Below are positions 17,225-26,863 of a stretch of 57,753 nucleotides of DNA, piece by piece. How positions within the stretch are numbered: the first letter of the stretch is position 1; every line of letters starts with the position of its first letter. Both the position numbers and the translations under genes were made by a program. The stretch comes from Desulfosudis oleivorans (GTDB taxonomy: Bacteria; Desulfobacterota; Desulfobacteria; Desulfobacterales; SURF-7): positions 1 through 57,753 of the forward strand of contig DYJD01000037.1 of NCBI GenBank assembly GCA_020723325.1. Direction: 5' to 3'. Under the pieces are notes generated by a model. The model was not told where the DNA came from. It ran no database searches and saw only the letters and a list, made by a program, of their open reading frames with translations.

Positions 17225-19264
17225 TTAATGATTTGGGACCGGAAAGGACGGCCATGGCTTCTTACCTGGCTTCCACCTGTCGCTGAGGCGCTTCTGGACG
17301 GATTCCGGCAACGGGAATTTATGGATCACATCCTGATAGAATTTATGGGTCATGACGTTGAAGCGATCCCAAAAAAGCAGCGAGGGAAAAAAAGTGACGG
17401 TTTTCAGAAAATCATAGGGTAAACGATAACGGGGGACGTCCTCGTAAAAACGTGCATAGGTACCCACCATGGCCACCAGGGACCGCAGCAAGTGCAGGTA
17501 TTCACTGCGCACCACAATGCCCAGATGCTGGGTGTTGGTCATGAGATGCATGACCGTCTGCAGGCGGCGCTGGAATCCGGCGCGACCTTCCTGATAAAGC
17601 TGATATAAAAAATAACGGCCCAGGGGGCTGACCTTTTTCCGGTTCAGGGTTTGAGCCAGGGTTTCCCGGATTTCCTGCCGCCGCCGGGCATTGGCCGTCG
17701 GATCCGAGCTGATGTTGATCAGGGCTTCAGTCAGCACTTTTGCATCCGCGGTCAAGGCCCCCCAGACATAATCCCAAAAAGGCTTCCACTTGCCTTCCAT
17801 CCGGATGCAGTTGCCCCAGTCGATCAGGAACAAGTCCCCCAGGGGGTTGACCAGAACATTGCCGGGGTGGAGATCACCGTGAAACTCGCGGTATACGATG
17901 ATATGTAACAGTACGGTGTATAAAAAGCGGCCGGCAATGCTTCGGGCATAAAGCGCCCGGTCGTTTATAGGCACGCCGGTCATGGCTTTCACGACATTTT
18001 CCGCCCCTTGGATATATTCCATTTCCAGGACCTTGGGCGTGGCCGCAAACACCCGGGGAACACGCCACACCATGGATTCACAACTATACTGGAAAAAGCG
18101 TTCCTGATTTTGGGCCTCTTCCAGGAAATTCAGTTCGTTTTGAAAGCCCTTGATAAACTCGTCCACCTGCTTTTGCAGGGCTTCCAAAAAAGGGGCCAGT
18201 TTGGAATGGGGCGCCCAATATTGACTGCTGAGAATGGTGAGTCCCAGGGCGGTCTTGCCCATGAGGAACTCCCGATCCAGCCGATAGCGCCCGATTTTAA
18301 CAATCACCGGAAGCAATACTTCCCGGCCGTCCTGGATGATGGGTTTTTTGGCCAGGAAAACCGAACCGATGGAACCGGATTTGATGGGGCGCCGGGGATC
18401 AAACCCGAAATAGCATTGATGGGGAGATTTGCCGAAGGCCTCCTGAAAGGTTTCCATTACCTCCTCCGGGCTCATGGGCGGCACGTCCTCCTGAAACACC
18501 AGGAGTTCCCGGGCGATTTCCTCGGGCAGGAAGTCGGCGTTGGCCGCGGCCACCTGGGCCATTTTGATGAAAAACGGCCCGAATTCACGCACCATCCGGG
18601 CCACGATGCGGGCCTGGGCGGCAAAATCCTTGGGATCGGTCTGGAAAAACGGTTTGACATGGCGGATGGCCCGGATCTGGCGGCGGATGATGACCAGATC
18701 CTCCCGGATGATCCGCACCCGCTTGAGCAGATTTTTGAGCCGGTCCTTGGTGATGCGTTTGGTCTCTTTCAGGATGTTGATGATTTCCGCCAGCAGGGGC
18801 TCATAGCTCTTGAGCAGCAGGCGCAGCATATCCAGGTTCAGCTCCACCAGGCCCTTCAGTTCCGGGGCGGCGAACAATTCCCGGAAAAAGGTCCAGAACT
18901 CATTGACCACCGCTTCGGGCACGTCGATGGGGCTGCGCAGGATCACCTGATCCACCACGTATTGAATTAATTTTTCCGTGGTCTTTTCATTGGGGATGAG
19001 ATTGTTGCGGCGTAAATACTGGGTGAGACGCCGGCCGTGGCGGGTCAAGGGGTGATCGTAGAGTTCGTTGAAAATCTCATCCAAAACATCGGATAATTGG
19101 GCCGGGGTGATGTCCTGATCGTCCGCCAGCAGCCGCGCCAAGGGAATAAAGGTCTGGGTCAGCCGCAGGGTCTGGTGCAGGAGGGAATCATTATCCGCAA
19201 CCAACCGTAGCTTTCTGCCGGTTGAGGTTTCTTTTTCTTTTTGAACAGATGCGGTCTTTTTCAT
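17225..19264 (-). CDS. ABC1/UbiB/AarF-family atypical kinase
   Basis: The 679-residue protein carries the UbiB-type kinase core after a long helical N-terminal region. The family KxGQ motif is KMAQ (about residue 230), the nucleotide loop is SGSIGSVFLAKKP (about 297-310) in place of the usual Ala-rich AAASIGQV loop, the catalytic loop is FHGDLHPGNVLV (about 460) and the metal motif is LIDWGN (about 480). The family are ATPases or small-molecule kinases tied to quinone or lipid handling at membranes. The Ser-Gly loop in place of AAAS may change nucleotide preference. A moderately hydrophobic C-terminal stretch around residue 620 may touch the membrane. It is divergent from the XRE-like gene at 19432. 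Confidence 0.85.
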   Translation of the reverse strand: MKKTASVQKEKETSTGRKLRLVADNDSLLHQTLRLTQTFIPLARLLADDQDITPAQLSDVLDEIFNELYDHPLTRHGRRLTQYLRRNNLIPNEKTTEKLIQYVVDQVILRSPIDVPEAVVNEFWTFFRELFAAPELKGLVELNLDMLRLLLKSYEPLLAEIINILKETKRITKDRLKNLLKRVRIIREDLVIIRRQIRAIRHVKPFFQTDPKDFAAQARIVARMVREFGPFFIKMAQVAAANADFLPEEIARELLVFQEDVPPMSPEEVMETFQEAFGKSPHQCYFGFDPRRPIKSGSIGSVFLAKKPIIQDGREVLLPVIVKIGRYRLDREFLMGKTALGLTILSSQYWAPHSKLAPFLEALQKQVDEFIKGFQNELNFLEEAQNQERFFQYSCESMVWRVPRVFAATPKVLEMEYIQGAENVVKAMTGVPINDRALYARSIAGRFLYTVLLHIIVYREFHGDLHPGNVLVNPLGDLFLIDWGNCIRMEGKWKPFWDYVWGALTADAKVLTEALINISSDPTANARRRQEIRETLAQTLNRKKVSPLGRYFLYQLYQEGRAGFQRRLQTVMHLMTNTQHLGIVVRSEYLHLLRSLVAMVGTYARFYEDVPRYRLPYDFLKTVTFFPSLLFWDRFNVMTHKFYQDVIHKFPLPESVQKRLSDRWKPGKKPWPSFPVPNH

Positions 19265-19431
19265 GATGCTCTTTAAGATTTTTTGGATTGGCTTGGATTT
19301 AGCGCACTCTTTTCAGATTTACAAACAGAATAGAAAGCCGGCGAAAAAAAATCCAATTCCGCCATTTTGGCACTTGAAATAAAATTAATAAAAATATAAT
19401 GTTAGAAAAAAAATAACCAAAGGGGGCCGAA

Positions 19432-19899
19432 ATGGAAAAAGCCGACATCGCCAAGAAGATGCTGAAAACAGCCACCGACATGGGTTACGACGCCGTGGCC
19501 ATTGCCAATGCCCTGAAAATCAAACCCCAGACTGTGGAGGAATGGTTGAACGGCAAACGCCTGCCGCGGCTCAACAACCTCATCGCCCTGGCCTCCCTGG
19601 TCAACATCCCCCTCGCCTTTTTGAAAAAAGGCATTACCGCCCTCACTGATATTCCCACCTACCCCTATCAGCTTGTAAAAGAAATTTTTTCCGAAATTTC
19701 CAAAGCCGAGGCTGAAGAACTGGAAGGTCTGATCCGCATGTGGAAAGGGGATAAGACCGTCCGTGAAATCCTGAATCTCCTGAAACAGATGAAAAAGCAG
19801 GAGCTGGAAGCTGTCCGCTTGGAAGCCCAACGGATTATCCAATTCAAACAGTTGACGGAAGATGTGGCTCTGCTGAAAAAGGTCGTCATGAGTAAATAG
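19432..19899 (+). CDS. XRE-like helix-turn-helix protein
   Basis: In this 155-residue protein residues about 10-60 form a lambda-repressor-type helix-turn-helix (VAIANALKIKPQTVEEWLNG followed by RLPRLNNLIALASLVNIPLA). The second half is a helical, Lys/Glu-rich tail without metal or catalytic motifs, perhaps a dimerisation coil. AAAGGGGG sits 5-7 bases before ATG 19432. It probably binds DNA. Its targets could include the divergent UbiB-like gene 167 bases away, but no operator is evident. Confidence 0.75.
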   Translation: MEKADIAKKMLKTATDMGYDAVAIANALKIKPQTVEEWLNGKRLPRLNNLIALASLVNIPLAFLKKGITALTDIPTYPYQLVKEIFSEISKAEAEELEGLIRMWKGDKTVREILNLLKQMKKQELEAVRLEAQRIIQFKQLTEDVALLKKVVMSK

Positions 19900-19931
19900 A
19901 CTGAAGGCTGAAGACTGAAGACTGAAGGTTA
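19898..19931. repeat. tgaag-type short tandem repeat
   Basis: A run of imperfect repeats (gactgaag, gctgaag, gactgaag, gactgaag) follows the XRE-like stop codon. A second short copy with the same start, tagactgaaggctgaa, occurs at 20498-20513 after the MarR gene. Dispersed copies at gene ends suggest a genome-wide repeat family. Confidence 0.5.
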
Positions 19932-20052
19932 GAGGACAGCCCTACCCACCCCTCCATTATTCCGCTTTCCTTGTTTGTTATTAGATATTCAGAACAAATT
20001 ATTTGCAAAACGCAAATAAAAGTGATAGGACCCTTATCCGGAAAGGATAAAC

Positions 20053-20484
20053 ATGGAAAGGATAACCGATAGAGCCGCCGTGGATGAAGTCTTGTTTCGG
20101 GCCTTGCGGGCGATTTTCCAGTTCGAGCGGGTGAAAGTGGAGACCTTTCACTTGACCTTTGAGGAAATTTACCTGTTGCAGTTTTTGCGAAGAAAATCCC
20201 CCAGACGGGTGAGTGAAATCGCAGAGGAAATGAAGACGCCCATCAGCACTCTGTCCCGCACCATCGACCGCCTTCAGAAAAGAGGCCTGGTGGCGCGCAA
20301 ACAGGACGGCCGGGACAAAAGGGTCATGCAGGTCTCCCTGGCCGCCAAGGGCAAGAAAATGGTGATGGCCGTGGAAGATCATTCCTTTGAACTGATCATC
20401 CGGAATCTCGAAAACTATACCCAGGAGGATATCGCGGCCTTTATTAAAACCGCCGAGGCATTGGAAACCATTCTCGGAGGGTAA
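20053..20484 (+). CDS. MarR-family transcriptional regulator
   Basis: The 143-residue winged-helix protein shows VSEIAEEMKTPISTLSRTID (recognition helix, about 55-75), KRGLVARKQDGRDKR (wing) and VSLAAKGKKM, all typical of MarR proteins. Members usually repress neighbouring genes and release on binding a small ligand. The short-chain dehydrogenase operon begins 80 bases downstream on the same strand and is the natural candidate target. GGAAAGGA precedes ATG 20053. No clear palindromic operator was seen in the short upstream gap. Confidence 0.88.
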   Translation: MERITDRAAVDEVLFRALRAIFQFERVKVETFHLTFEEIYLLQFLRRKSPRRVSEIAEEMKTPISTLSRTIDRLQKRGLVARKQDGRDKRVMQVSLAAKGKKMVMAVEDHSFELIIRNLENYTQEDIAAFIKTAEALETILGG

Positions 20485-20563
20485 CTACTCAGGTGAATAG
20501 ACTGAAGGCTGAATGAACCCATAGAATTACGGCAACCCCCGGATGCCGTGAAAGCGAGGAAAA

Positions 20564-21391
20564 ATGAAAACACTTAACGGAAAAACGGCAGTGGTTACCG
20601 GCGCAGCCATGGGCATGGGCAAATGCATCGCCGGCATGCTGCTGGGAGAAGGCTGCAAGGTGGCCCTGCTGGATGTGAATCCCCAGACCCTTGCAGAAAC
20701 CAAGGCGGCTTTCAGCGAACTCGGGCCATGCGAAGCCTTTGTTTGCGATGTGTCGGATCGTCAGGCGGTCTATGCTACCGCCAAGGCCGTGAAAGCATCC
20801 CTGGGGGAGGTCTCGATCCTGATCAACAATGCTGGTATCGTGCGGGCAGGCGCCTTGCTGGATCTGGAGGATACCGCCATTGAGAAAATGATCAATATCA
20901 ATCTCACAGCCATGTTCTGGACCTGCAAGGCCTATCTGCCGGACATGGTCGCCCGGAATGAAGGTCATGTGGTCAACATGGCCTCGGCCGGCGGAATCCT
21001 GGCCATCCCCAACCTTTCGGCTTATTGCGCCAGCAAATTCGGCGTGATCGGCTTATCAGATGCCTTGCGTCAGGAAATGGCCAAAAACAAAACCAAGGTG
21101 GGCGTCACCTATGTCTGCCCCAACACGGTCAACACCGGCATGTTCGACGGTTCCAAGATGGTGGCCGGGACGGTTCTGCTCCAGGCGGAAAATGTGGCGG
21201 CGGAAATAATCAAGGCCATCAAGAAAAACAGGGCCATGGTGGCGGTGCCCAATCTGCCGGTGAAGATCGCCACCCCCCTTACAAAACTGCTCTTGCCCAT
21301 CAAACTGATGGACTTATTGAATCGCCTTCTGGGCATGTGGGGGGCCAACGATACCTGGACCGGCCGCAAAACCGCGGAGAAAGGAGCATAG
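20564..21391 (+). CDS. short-chain dehydrogenase/reductase (SDR)
   Basis: The 275-residue classical SDR has the NAD(P)-binding motif TGAAMGMG (about 11-18), INNAG (about 87-91), catalytic Ser in NMASAGG (about 140) and catalytic Tyr/Lys in YCASK (about 153-157). The Asp in LLDVNP after beta-2 (about 37-42) favours NAD over NADP. The substrate is unknown. A C-terminal extension with hydrophobic KLLLPIKLMDLLNRLLG could touch membranes. The next gene starts 3 bases after this stop, so the two form an operon. Confidence 0.9.
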   Translation: MKTLNGKTAVVTGAAMGMGKCIAGMLLGEGCKVALLDVNPQTLAETKAAFSELGPCEAFVCDVSDRQAVYATAKAVKASLGEVSILINNAGIVRAGALLDLEDTAIEKMININLTAMFWTCKAYLPDMVARNEGHVVNMASAGGILAIPNLSAYCASKFGVIGLSDALRQEMAKNKTKVGVTYVCPNTVNTGMFDGSKMVAGTVLLQAENVAAEIIKAIKKNRAMVAVPNLPVKIATPLTKLLLPIKLMDLLNRLLGMWGANDTWTGRKTAEKGA

Positions 21392-21393
21392 CC

Positions 21394-21999
21394 ATGCAAG
21401 CTATCAAAAAAGGATTGGTGAATCTGGTGCTGAATGGATTTTCCGGCTGGGGCCTTTGCAGCATGGATGAGGTTCTGCAAATGCCGGCGGAAAAAGCCGT
21501 TCCAGAGGATATACGCAAGCTGTCGCGTGCCGAGCTCTTGCGGTTGTACCATGCGGCGGAAGCCCCGGATTTCGGGAAGATTAAAGGTGAATACCGGGCG
21601 GAGATACTGCCGGTGGGCCCTTTTGCCTTTGTGGCGGACTTCTACACCCATAAAATTTTCGGACCGGGCCGCTGGCAGGGCAAGGCCTTCTTCCCCCTGC
21701 TGGAAACCTCCGGCTGGGGGTACAATATCTTTGCGTTGAAGAACGGCAATCTGGCCCGCACCTGCCGAATGAACACCTATATCGGCCCCTCCAACATGGA
21801 TGACAAGAACTCATTCCACCTGGATTACAGCCCCTGGAACGGCTATTTGAATTATACCATGCACGATGAAATCCGCGCGATCAATCCCACGCTTTTGCTC
21901 GGCATGGGTTATATGGGGGCCGGCGGCGGGCCGCTCAATCCGGCGCCGTTTTTGGTGATCGGCGCGCCGAGTCCCTGGGTCGGACCGGATGGAAAGTGA
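21394..21999 (+). CDS. conserved protein of unknown function (GxWxG-like segment)
   Basis: The frame stays open far upstream inside the SDR gene, but the ATG at 21394 with AAAGGAG at 21380-21386 is the true start, giving 201 residues. The C-terminal two-thirds is rich in aromatic residues and beta-type sequence, with FGPGRWQGKAFFPLLE and SGWGYNIFALKNG. The RWQGK segment recalls the GxWxG/DUF4334 lipid-binding-like proteins, but the match is weak. It has no signal peptide. Being 3 bases from an SDR gene, it may bind or carry the SDR substrate. This is inference. Confidence 0.7.
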   Translation: MQAIKKGLVNLVLNGFSGWGLCSMDEVLQMPAEKAVPEDIRKLSRAELLRLYHAAEAPDFGKIKGEYRAEILPVGPFAFVADFYTHKIFGPGRWQGKAFFPLLETSGWGYNIFALKNGNLARTCRMNTYIGPSNMDDKNSFHLDYSPWNGYLNYTMHDEIRAINPTLLLGMGYMGAGGGPLNPAPFLVIGAPSPWVGPDGK

Positions 22000-22091
22000 T
22001 TCAGCCTATTGACATTCCAGCCAAAGCGGGTAAAAGTCAAACGGTATAAACAATCAAAATCCCATCAATTCCTTGGCTGGAGGAAAAAAAC

Positions 22092-22640
22092 ATGCTGAAT
22101 GTCAAAGGATCGATTCTGTTGCCTTGGGTGAAAACCATCAAAGCCAACAAAAGCGGTGTGTATAATGACTATCTCACAGCAGAAGACAAGGCCACATTGT
22201 CAAAACTGATATTGCCCTCTTCCTGGTATACTTTCGAAACCTATAAAAACTGTTTCAATGCCGTTGTCGCCGTGGAAGCTAAAGGTTCAGCCGAGGCCTG
22301 CCGGGAATGGGGGCGTGTTTATAGCGATGCCATTATGTCGTCGGTGTATAAGCGGGCCATTAAAAAAGGCGACGCCAAAGCCGCCATGGACCAGTTCACC
22401 TTTGTATTTAAAAGCATGTTCAGCTTCGGGAAGGTGCAAAGCGAATTTCCTTCAGACCGAGAAATGATCGTTACCATCGAGGATTTTGATCCGACTTTTG
22501 AGGTCTGGTACTATATCACCCGCGGGTGGCTGGAAAGATTTATAGAAATGTGCCTGGACAAACCGGTCAAATCCGACTTTATGGAAAAATCCTGGAAAGG
22601 AGCGCCGGCCACTCGGATTAAGGTTACTTGGGCGGCTTAA
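22092..22640 (+). CDS. conserved protein of unknown function
   Basis: This 182-residue soluble alpha/beta protein has no motif that I recognise. Features are VKGSILLPWVKTIKAN at the start, a Trp/Tyr-rich centre (LPSSWYTFETYKNCF) and a C-terminal segment with FDPTFEVWYYITRGWLERF. GGAGG lies 6-8 bases before ATG 22092. It follows the SDR pair by 92 bases on the same strand. The 3' end overlaps the convergent moaA gene by 4 bases. Confidence 0.65.
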   Translation: MLNVKGSILLPWVKTIKANKSGVYNDYLTAEDKATLSKLILPSSWYTFETYKNCFNAVVAVEAKGSAEACREWGRVYSDAIMSSVYKRAIKKGDAKAAMDQFTFVFKSMFSFGKVQSEFPSDREMIVTIEDFDPTFEVWYYITRGWLERFIEMCLDKPVKSDFMEKSWKGAPATRIKVTWAA

Positions 22641-23644
22641 CCTCCGATGGAAGACATCTGACCAGGCACAGTAGGGGGATTTTCAGAGGTCAGGTTGTGA
22701 CTGCGCGGCTTGCGGCTTGCGGCCAGCAGGATCAGCTCCGTCAGTTGTTGATCGGACTGGCCGGAACGGAGCGGGCCTTTAAGATCTACTTTCTCTTCTG
22801 AAAGCAGGCAGACTCTGAGTGCGCCGCCGGCGGTCAACCGCAAGCGGTTGCAGGCTGCGCAAAAATGGTTGCTGATGGGGCTGATGAACCCGATTTCACC
22901 CTTGGCCCCTTTCAAGCGATAACGGCGGGCCGGTCCGTCATACCCTGCCCTTTCAATCGGCTCCAATGCCCCCAAGGTAGAAATGCGCTCCTTGATTTCC
23001 TCTGTCAGCAGCGGCGGGCCCGTTGATATGGACGACCCGCCAAAAGGCATGTGCTCGATAAACCGGACATGAAAGGGATAGTCAAAGGACAGGGCGGCAA
23101 GATCGGTCAGTTCATCCTCGTTCACGCCCCGCAAGGCCACCGCATTCAGTTTGATCGGAGAAAATCCCGCCTCATGGGCTGCCAAAATGCCGGACCAGAC
23201 CCTTTGGAAAACATTGTGCCCGGTGATACGATGGTATGTATCTGCCTCCAAGCTGTCCAGGCTGATATTCAGCCGCTTGATCCCGGCGGATTTTAGCTTA
23301 TCAAGGTTGTCGTGCAGTAAATGTCCGTTGGTGGTCAGGGACAGGTCCCTGATGCCCGGAATCGCCGACAACTGTCTGAGGAAATGATAGACCCCCTTGC
23401 GCACCAGCGGCTCGCCGCCTGTCACTCTCACCTTGGAGATGCCCAGACCCGCAGTAATCCGGACCAAACGAAGAATTTCCTCATAGCGCAGGACATCACC
23501 GTGTCTAAGTTTGGGAATGCGCTCACCGGGCATGCAGTAAAGACAATTGAAGTTGCAGCGATCGGTGATGGAAATGCGCAGATAATTCAGGCGGCGGTTG
23601 AAGCCGTCAAGCAGGGAAGGAGTTGGGGGAGAAGAAGTTGTCAT
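22637..23644 (-). CDS. moaA: GTP 3',8-cyclase (molybdenum cofactor step 1)
   Basis: The 335-residue radical SAM enzyme converts GTP to 3',8-cyclo-GTP in molybdopterin synthesis. The N-terminal [4Fe-4S]-SAM motif is CNFNCLYC (about 33-40), with TGGEPL for SAM binding. The C-terminal second cluster has CAACNRLRLTAGGALRVC (CX2CX13C), and the conserved GG dipeptide ends the protein (SSIGG). No other mo-cofactor genes are near. Molybdenum or tungsten enzymes such as formate dehydrogenase would use the product. Confidence 0.95.
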   Translation of the reverse strand: MTTSSPPTPSLLDGFNRRLNYLRISITDRCNFNCLYCMPGERIPKLRHGDVLRYEEILRLVRITAGLGISKVRVTGGEPLVRKGVYHFLRQLSAIPGIRDLSLTTNGHLLHDNLDKLKSAGIKRLNISLDSLEADTYHRITGHNVFQRVWSGILAAHEAGFSPIKLNAVALRGVNEDELTDLAALSFDYPFHVRFIEHMPFGGSSISTGPPLLTEEIKERISTLGALEPIERAGYDGPARRYRLKGAKGEIGFISPISNHFCAACNRLRLTAGGALRVCLLSEEKVDLKGPLRSGQSDQQLTELILLAASRKPRSHNLTSENPPTVPGQMSSIGG

Positions 23645-23658
23645 AAAAAAGTGTCAAA

Positions 23659-23774
23659 TGACTAAAGTGAGCTAAAGTGCCTAAAGTTGAGGAGTTCCAT
23701 CAATTATTGATATTTTATTGATGGAGCGAAGCGTTTCCAAAACTTTAGCTCACTTTAGTCACTTTCAACTTTAG
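23659..23774. repeat. inverted array of CTAAAGT units
   Basis: A perfect 20-bp inverted repeat pairs 23659-23678 with 23742-23761. The left arm has three CTAAAGT units at 23662, 23672 and 23681 (about 10-bp period). The right arm has three ACTTTAG units at 23742, 23752 and 23768. It lies between adk and moaA, both on the minus strand, 10 bases past the adk stop, and could act as a processing or termination structure. Confidence 0.75.
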
Positions 23775-23783
23775 TCACTTTCT

Positions 23784-24458
<675 letters not shown>

Positions 24459-24630
24459 TTACATTGATTTGATTGTTCTGTTTCTAAATACTATTACGTT
24501 TTTTATGTACATTCGAATTTTCGAAAATCGATTCCGTACAGTTTTCTGATGCTGCCATGCTTTGCAGCCATTTCCAAAATTTATGTAAATACGCTTAAAT
24601 GTGTAATCATGTCAATAGGGACTCTCATTA

Positions 24631-26544
24631 TCAAACCTTCCACTGTATGCCGCGGACAAGCTGTTGATACAATTTCCGGCTCACGGAACGATCTGCAAAT
24701 ATCATCCTATTCCAAATTTCATACTCTTTTTCCCAGGCCGCTTGAGCCAAGTCTTGGTGCTGGGTGGTTATCCGCGTCCGTTTCATACCCTTGGAAACCA
24801 CACGCCTTTTCATTATCTGCCGGAAAACATCCTTGCCGCTGTTTTCATACCAAAGCAGGGTATGGGCCGTGGACAAGGAGCCGGCCCAGGGATAGGTATG
24901 GAACCACCAGTTCCGGGAAAGCTTTGCAAGGGCCTGATCCAGCTCCCCCTCCTCCCTTTGTGTCTTGGCAGGGTTTCGCGCGGTGAAAAATAAGGCTGTC
25001 TTGAATACATCCGGTTCCACCCCCCATATTTCTGCAAGGCCGTAATCCCTGGGATTTGCGGCAATTCGAGAACCATGGCATAATTCAAATTGCCCGCAAA
25101 TAAACAAGGCGATATCTTGTTTCAATTCCTCGATGAACTGAAGGGTTGCCAGGGCTTCCGGATATGTTTCTGTGGGAAATCCGAAAAAGCACATGGCTTC
25201 CACGGCAATGCCGGCTGCGGACAGATGCCGGATGGCGGCCTTTACATCCCTAAGCTTTACGCCCTTGTTGATCAGATCCAGCACCCGTTCCGAACCGGTC
25301 TCAACCCCCAGGGCCATGCTCATGGCCCCGCCCGCTGCCAATTCGCGGCAGATTTCCGGTCCCAGCAAAGGTTCCGGCCGCATGTCCGTGCCCCAACGGA
25401 TGTCGAGGCCGGCGGCTTTGATACCCCTGGCCAGGTTCAGGGCTGTCTTGGGTGACATGGAATCCTGGGAAAAATAAAAGGTCCGGCAGTTGAAAGTTTC
25501 CTTCAGTGAATGCAAATGTTCGAGCATTTGCGCAACCGGCCGCTCCCGATATGGGGCTGTACCGGTTTTACATAAACCGTAATGGCAAAATGCGCATTTA
25601 CCCCAATAACAGCCCCGGGTGGGATCATAGGACAACACCGGTCTGGGGCTGAAATAGCGCTTAAGGGGCATGCCGGTATAATCCGGCAGGGGCAGGTCGG
25701 CCATGTCATGGATGGGTGTGCCGGTTATGATAGGGTCCGGCCGCTGCCCCTTCTCAATGCTTTCAATCAAACCACGCAAGGCCAGCTCGCCCTCAAATAG
25801 TACTGCTGAATGAAAAGGCCCCAGCAGCTTGGGCCGCAATTCCGGCTCCACCCGCAGCAGCAACTGGGTCATGGCCGGACCGCCCACGGTGATATGCACC
25901 TGCGGGACCTGCCGGCGCAAAATCATGGCCAGGGCGTAAGCCGGTTGAATCTGGCTGGGAAAAACCACAGACAAACCCGCCACTTTTATTCCGGCAGCGT
26001 TAAGACGCTCTGCCAAGGTTTGAAAATAGGCATTAAAAGGATTGCGATCGGCCCGGGCGTCCTGCTGAATCTCTTCAAGGCTCAATAAGGAAAACGGGCT
26101 GCGGTAGGCTTTGAAATCCAGGCTGAGGGGGGTATAGGCGGCGCTCACCAGCTCCAGGGCTTTTTCCACGGTGCTGACCGCTGCCTGATATTGTTCCGGA
26201 TCAAAAAAAAGCCGGCCGCTTTTGTCTCGCAACACTATAAGGGCACTGTGGATGGTTTGCGGGATTTCTCCGGCATGTTCAGTACCTTCTAAAATCCGCA
26301 AATAAGCCAATTGTTCCACATGGGTCCGCGTTTTTTTTCTTTCAAGACGGCCCAGACGCTGGTGAACCCGCTTGCCCAAATCCATTAGCCGATCCGCCTG
26401 CAACAGCCACTCATAGGCTTCCACATTGGCATCCACGGTGAGCACCGCAATTCCGCAGCTTTTGATATAGGCTGAAAGCGCGGGTAAAGAAATATAAGGC
26501 GCGGTGGGATCACAACTGGGCGGATAAATTAAGGCAACAGTCAT
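24631..26544 (-). CDS. B12-binding-type radical SAM protein
   Basis: This 637-residue protein begins with a cobalamin-binding-like Rossmann domain (ALIYPPSCDP, VAGLSVVFPSQ, HITVGGPA) that lacks the DxHxxG base-off motif, followed by a radical SAM domain. The cluster motif is RGCYWGKCAFCHYG, which is CX4CX2C instead of the usual CX3CX2C. This spacing occurs in some B12-radical SAM subgroups, including enzymes linked to RiPP maturation. The C-terminal segment is Trp-rich. Substrate unknown. No precursor peptide gene or partner is visible within a few hundred bases. Confidence 0.85.
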   Translation of the reverse strand: MTVALIYPPSCDPTAPYISLPALSAYIKSCGIAVLTVDANVEAYEWLLQADRLMDLGKRVHQRLGRLERKKTRTHVEQLAYLRILEGTEHAGEIPQTIHSALIVLRDKSGRLFFDPEQYQAAVSTVEKALELVSAAYTPLSLDFKAYRSPFSLLSLEEIQQDARADRNPFNAYFQTLAERLNAAGIKVAGLSVVFPSQIQPAYALAMILRRQVPQVHITVGGPAMTQLLLRVEPELRPKLLGPFHSAVLFEGELALRGLIESIEKGQRPDPIITGTPIHDMADLPLPDYTGMPLKRYFSPRPVLSYDPTRGCYWGKCAFCHYGLCKTGTAPYRERPVAQMLEHLHSLKETFNCRTFYFSQDSMSPKTALNLARGIKAAGLDIRWGTDMRPEPLLGPEICRELAAGGAMSMALGVETGSERVLDLINKGVKLRDVKAAIRHLSAAGIAVEAMCFFGFPTETYPEALATLQFIEELKQDIALFICGQFELCHGSRIAANPRDYGLAEIWGVEPDVFKTALFFTARNPAKTQREEGELDQALAKLSRNWWFHTYPWAGSLSTAHTLLWYENSGKDVFRQIMKRRVVSKGMKRTRITTQHQDLAQAAWEKEYEIWNRMIFADRSVSRKLYQQLVRGIQWKV

Positions 26545-26863
26545 TACTGGCGGTTCCGGAAAAAGGCCTTGTCATCATTTTGCACCGATGGCGGTTGGAA
26601 GTTGCTCCCACACTGGCGGCATTCTGCAAAACCGATCAACCCCCTGGTAAAAGTCGACAGTCGTTGGCCAATAAATCCTTTTTGATCTGAAAAGTCCATG
26701 GTTTTATCCAAGGAAGATCCGGTCTACACAAAAAAGGGTTGCAATGCGCTTGCGCTTCTTGTATTGAAAGGCATTTTTCAGCGATAAAAGGCCAATAAAA
26801 TCTTTTGGTTGTAATCACGGATACGCTACGTCATTCCCGGTCGCCGCTGGACAAGGAAGAATT
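26545..26863. other. divergent intergenic region
   Basis: This 319-base gap lies between the radical SAM gene (minus) and the GT9 gene (plus). It contains two similar stretches, gccaataaatcctttttg near 26667 and gccaataaaatcttttgg near 26790. A 60-codon minus-strand frame (26636-26818) has no ribosome site or protein-like composition. I recognise no RNA or clear promoter. Confidence 0.4.

Noticed and set aside
21025-21393. Upstream extension of the unknown protein into the SDR gene
   Set aside because: It would overlap nearly half of the SDR gene in another frame. ATG 21394 has an ideal AAAGGAG site.
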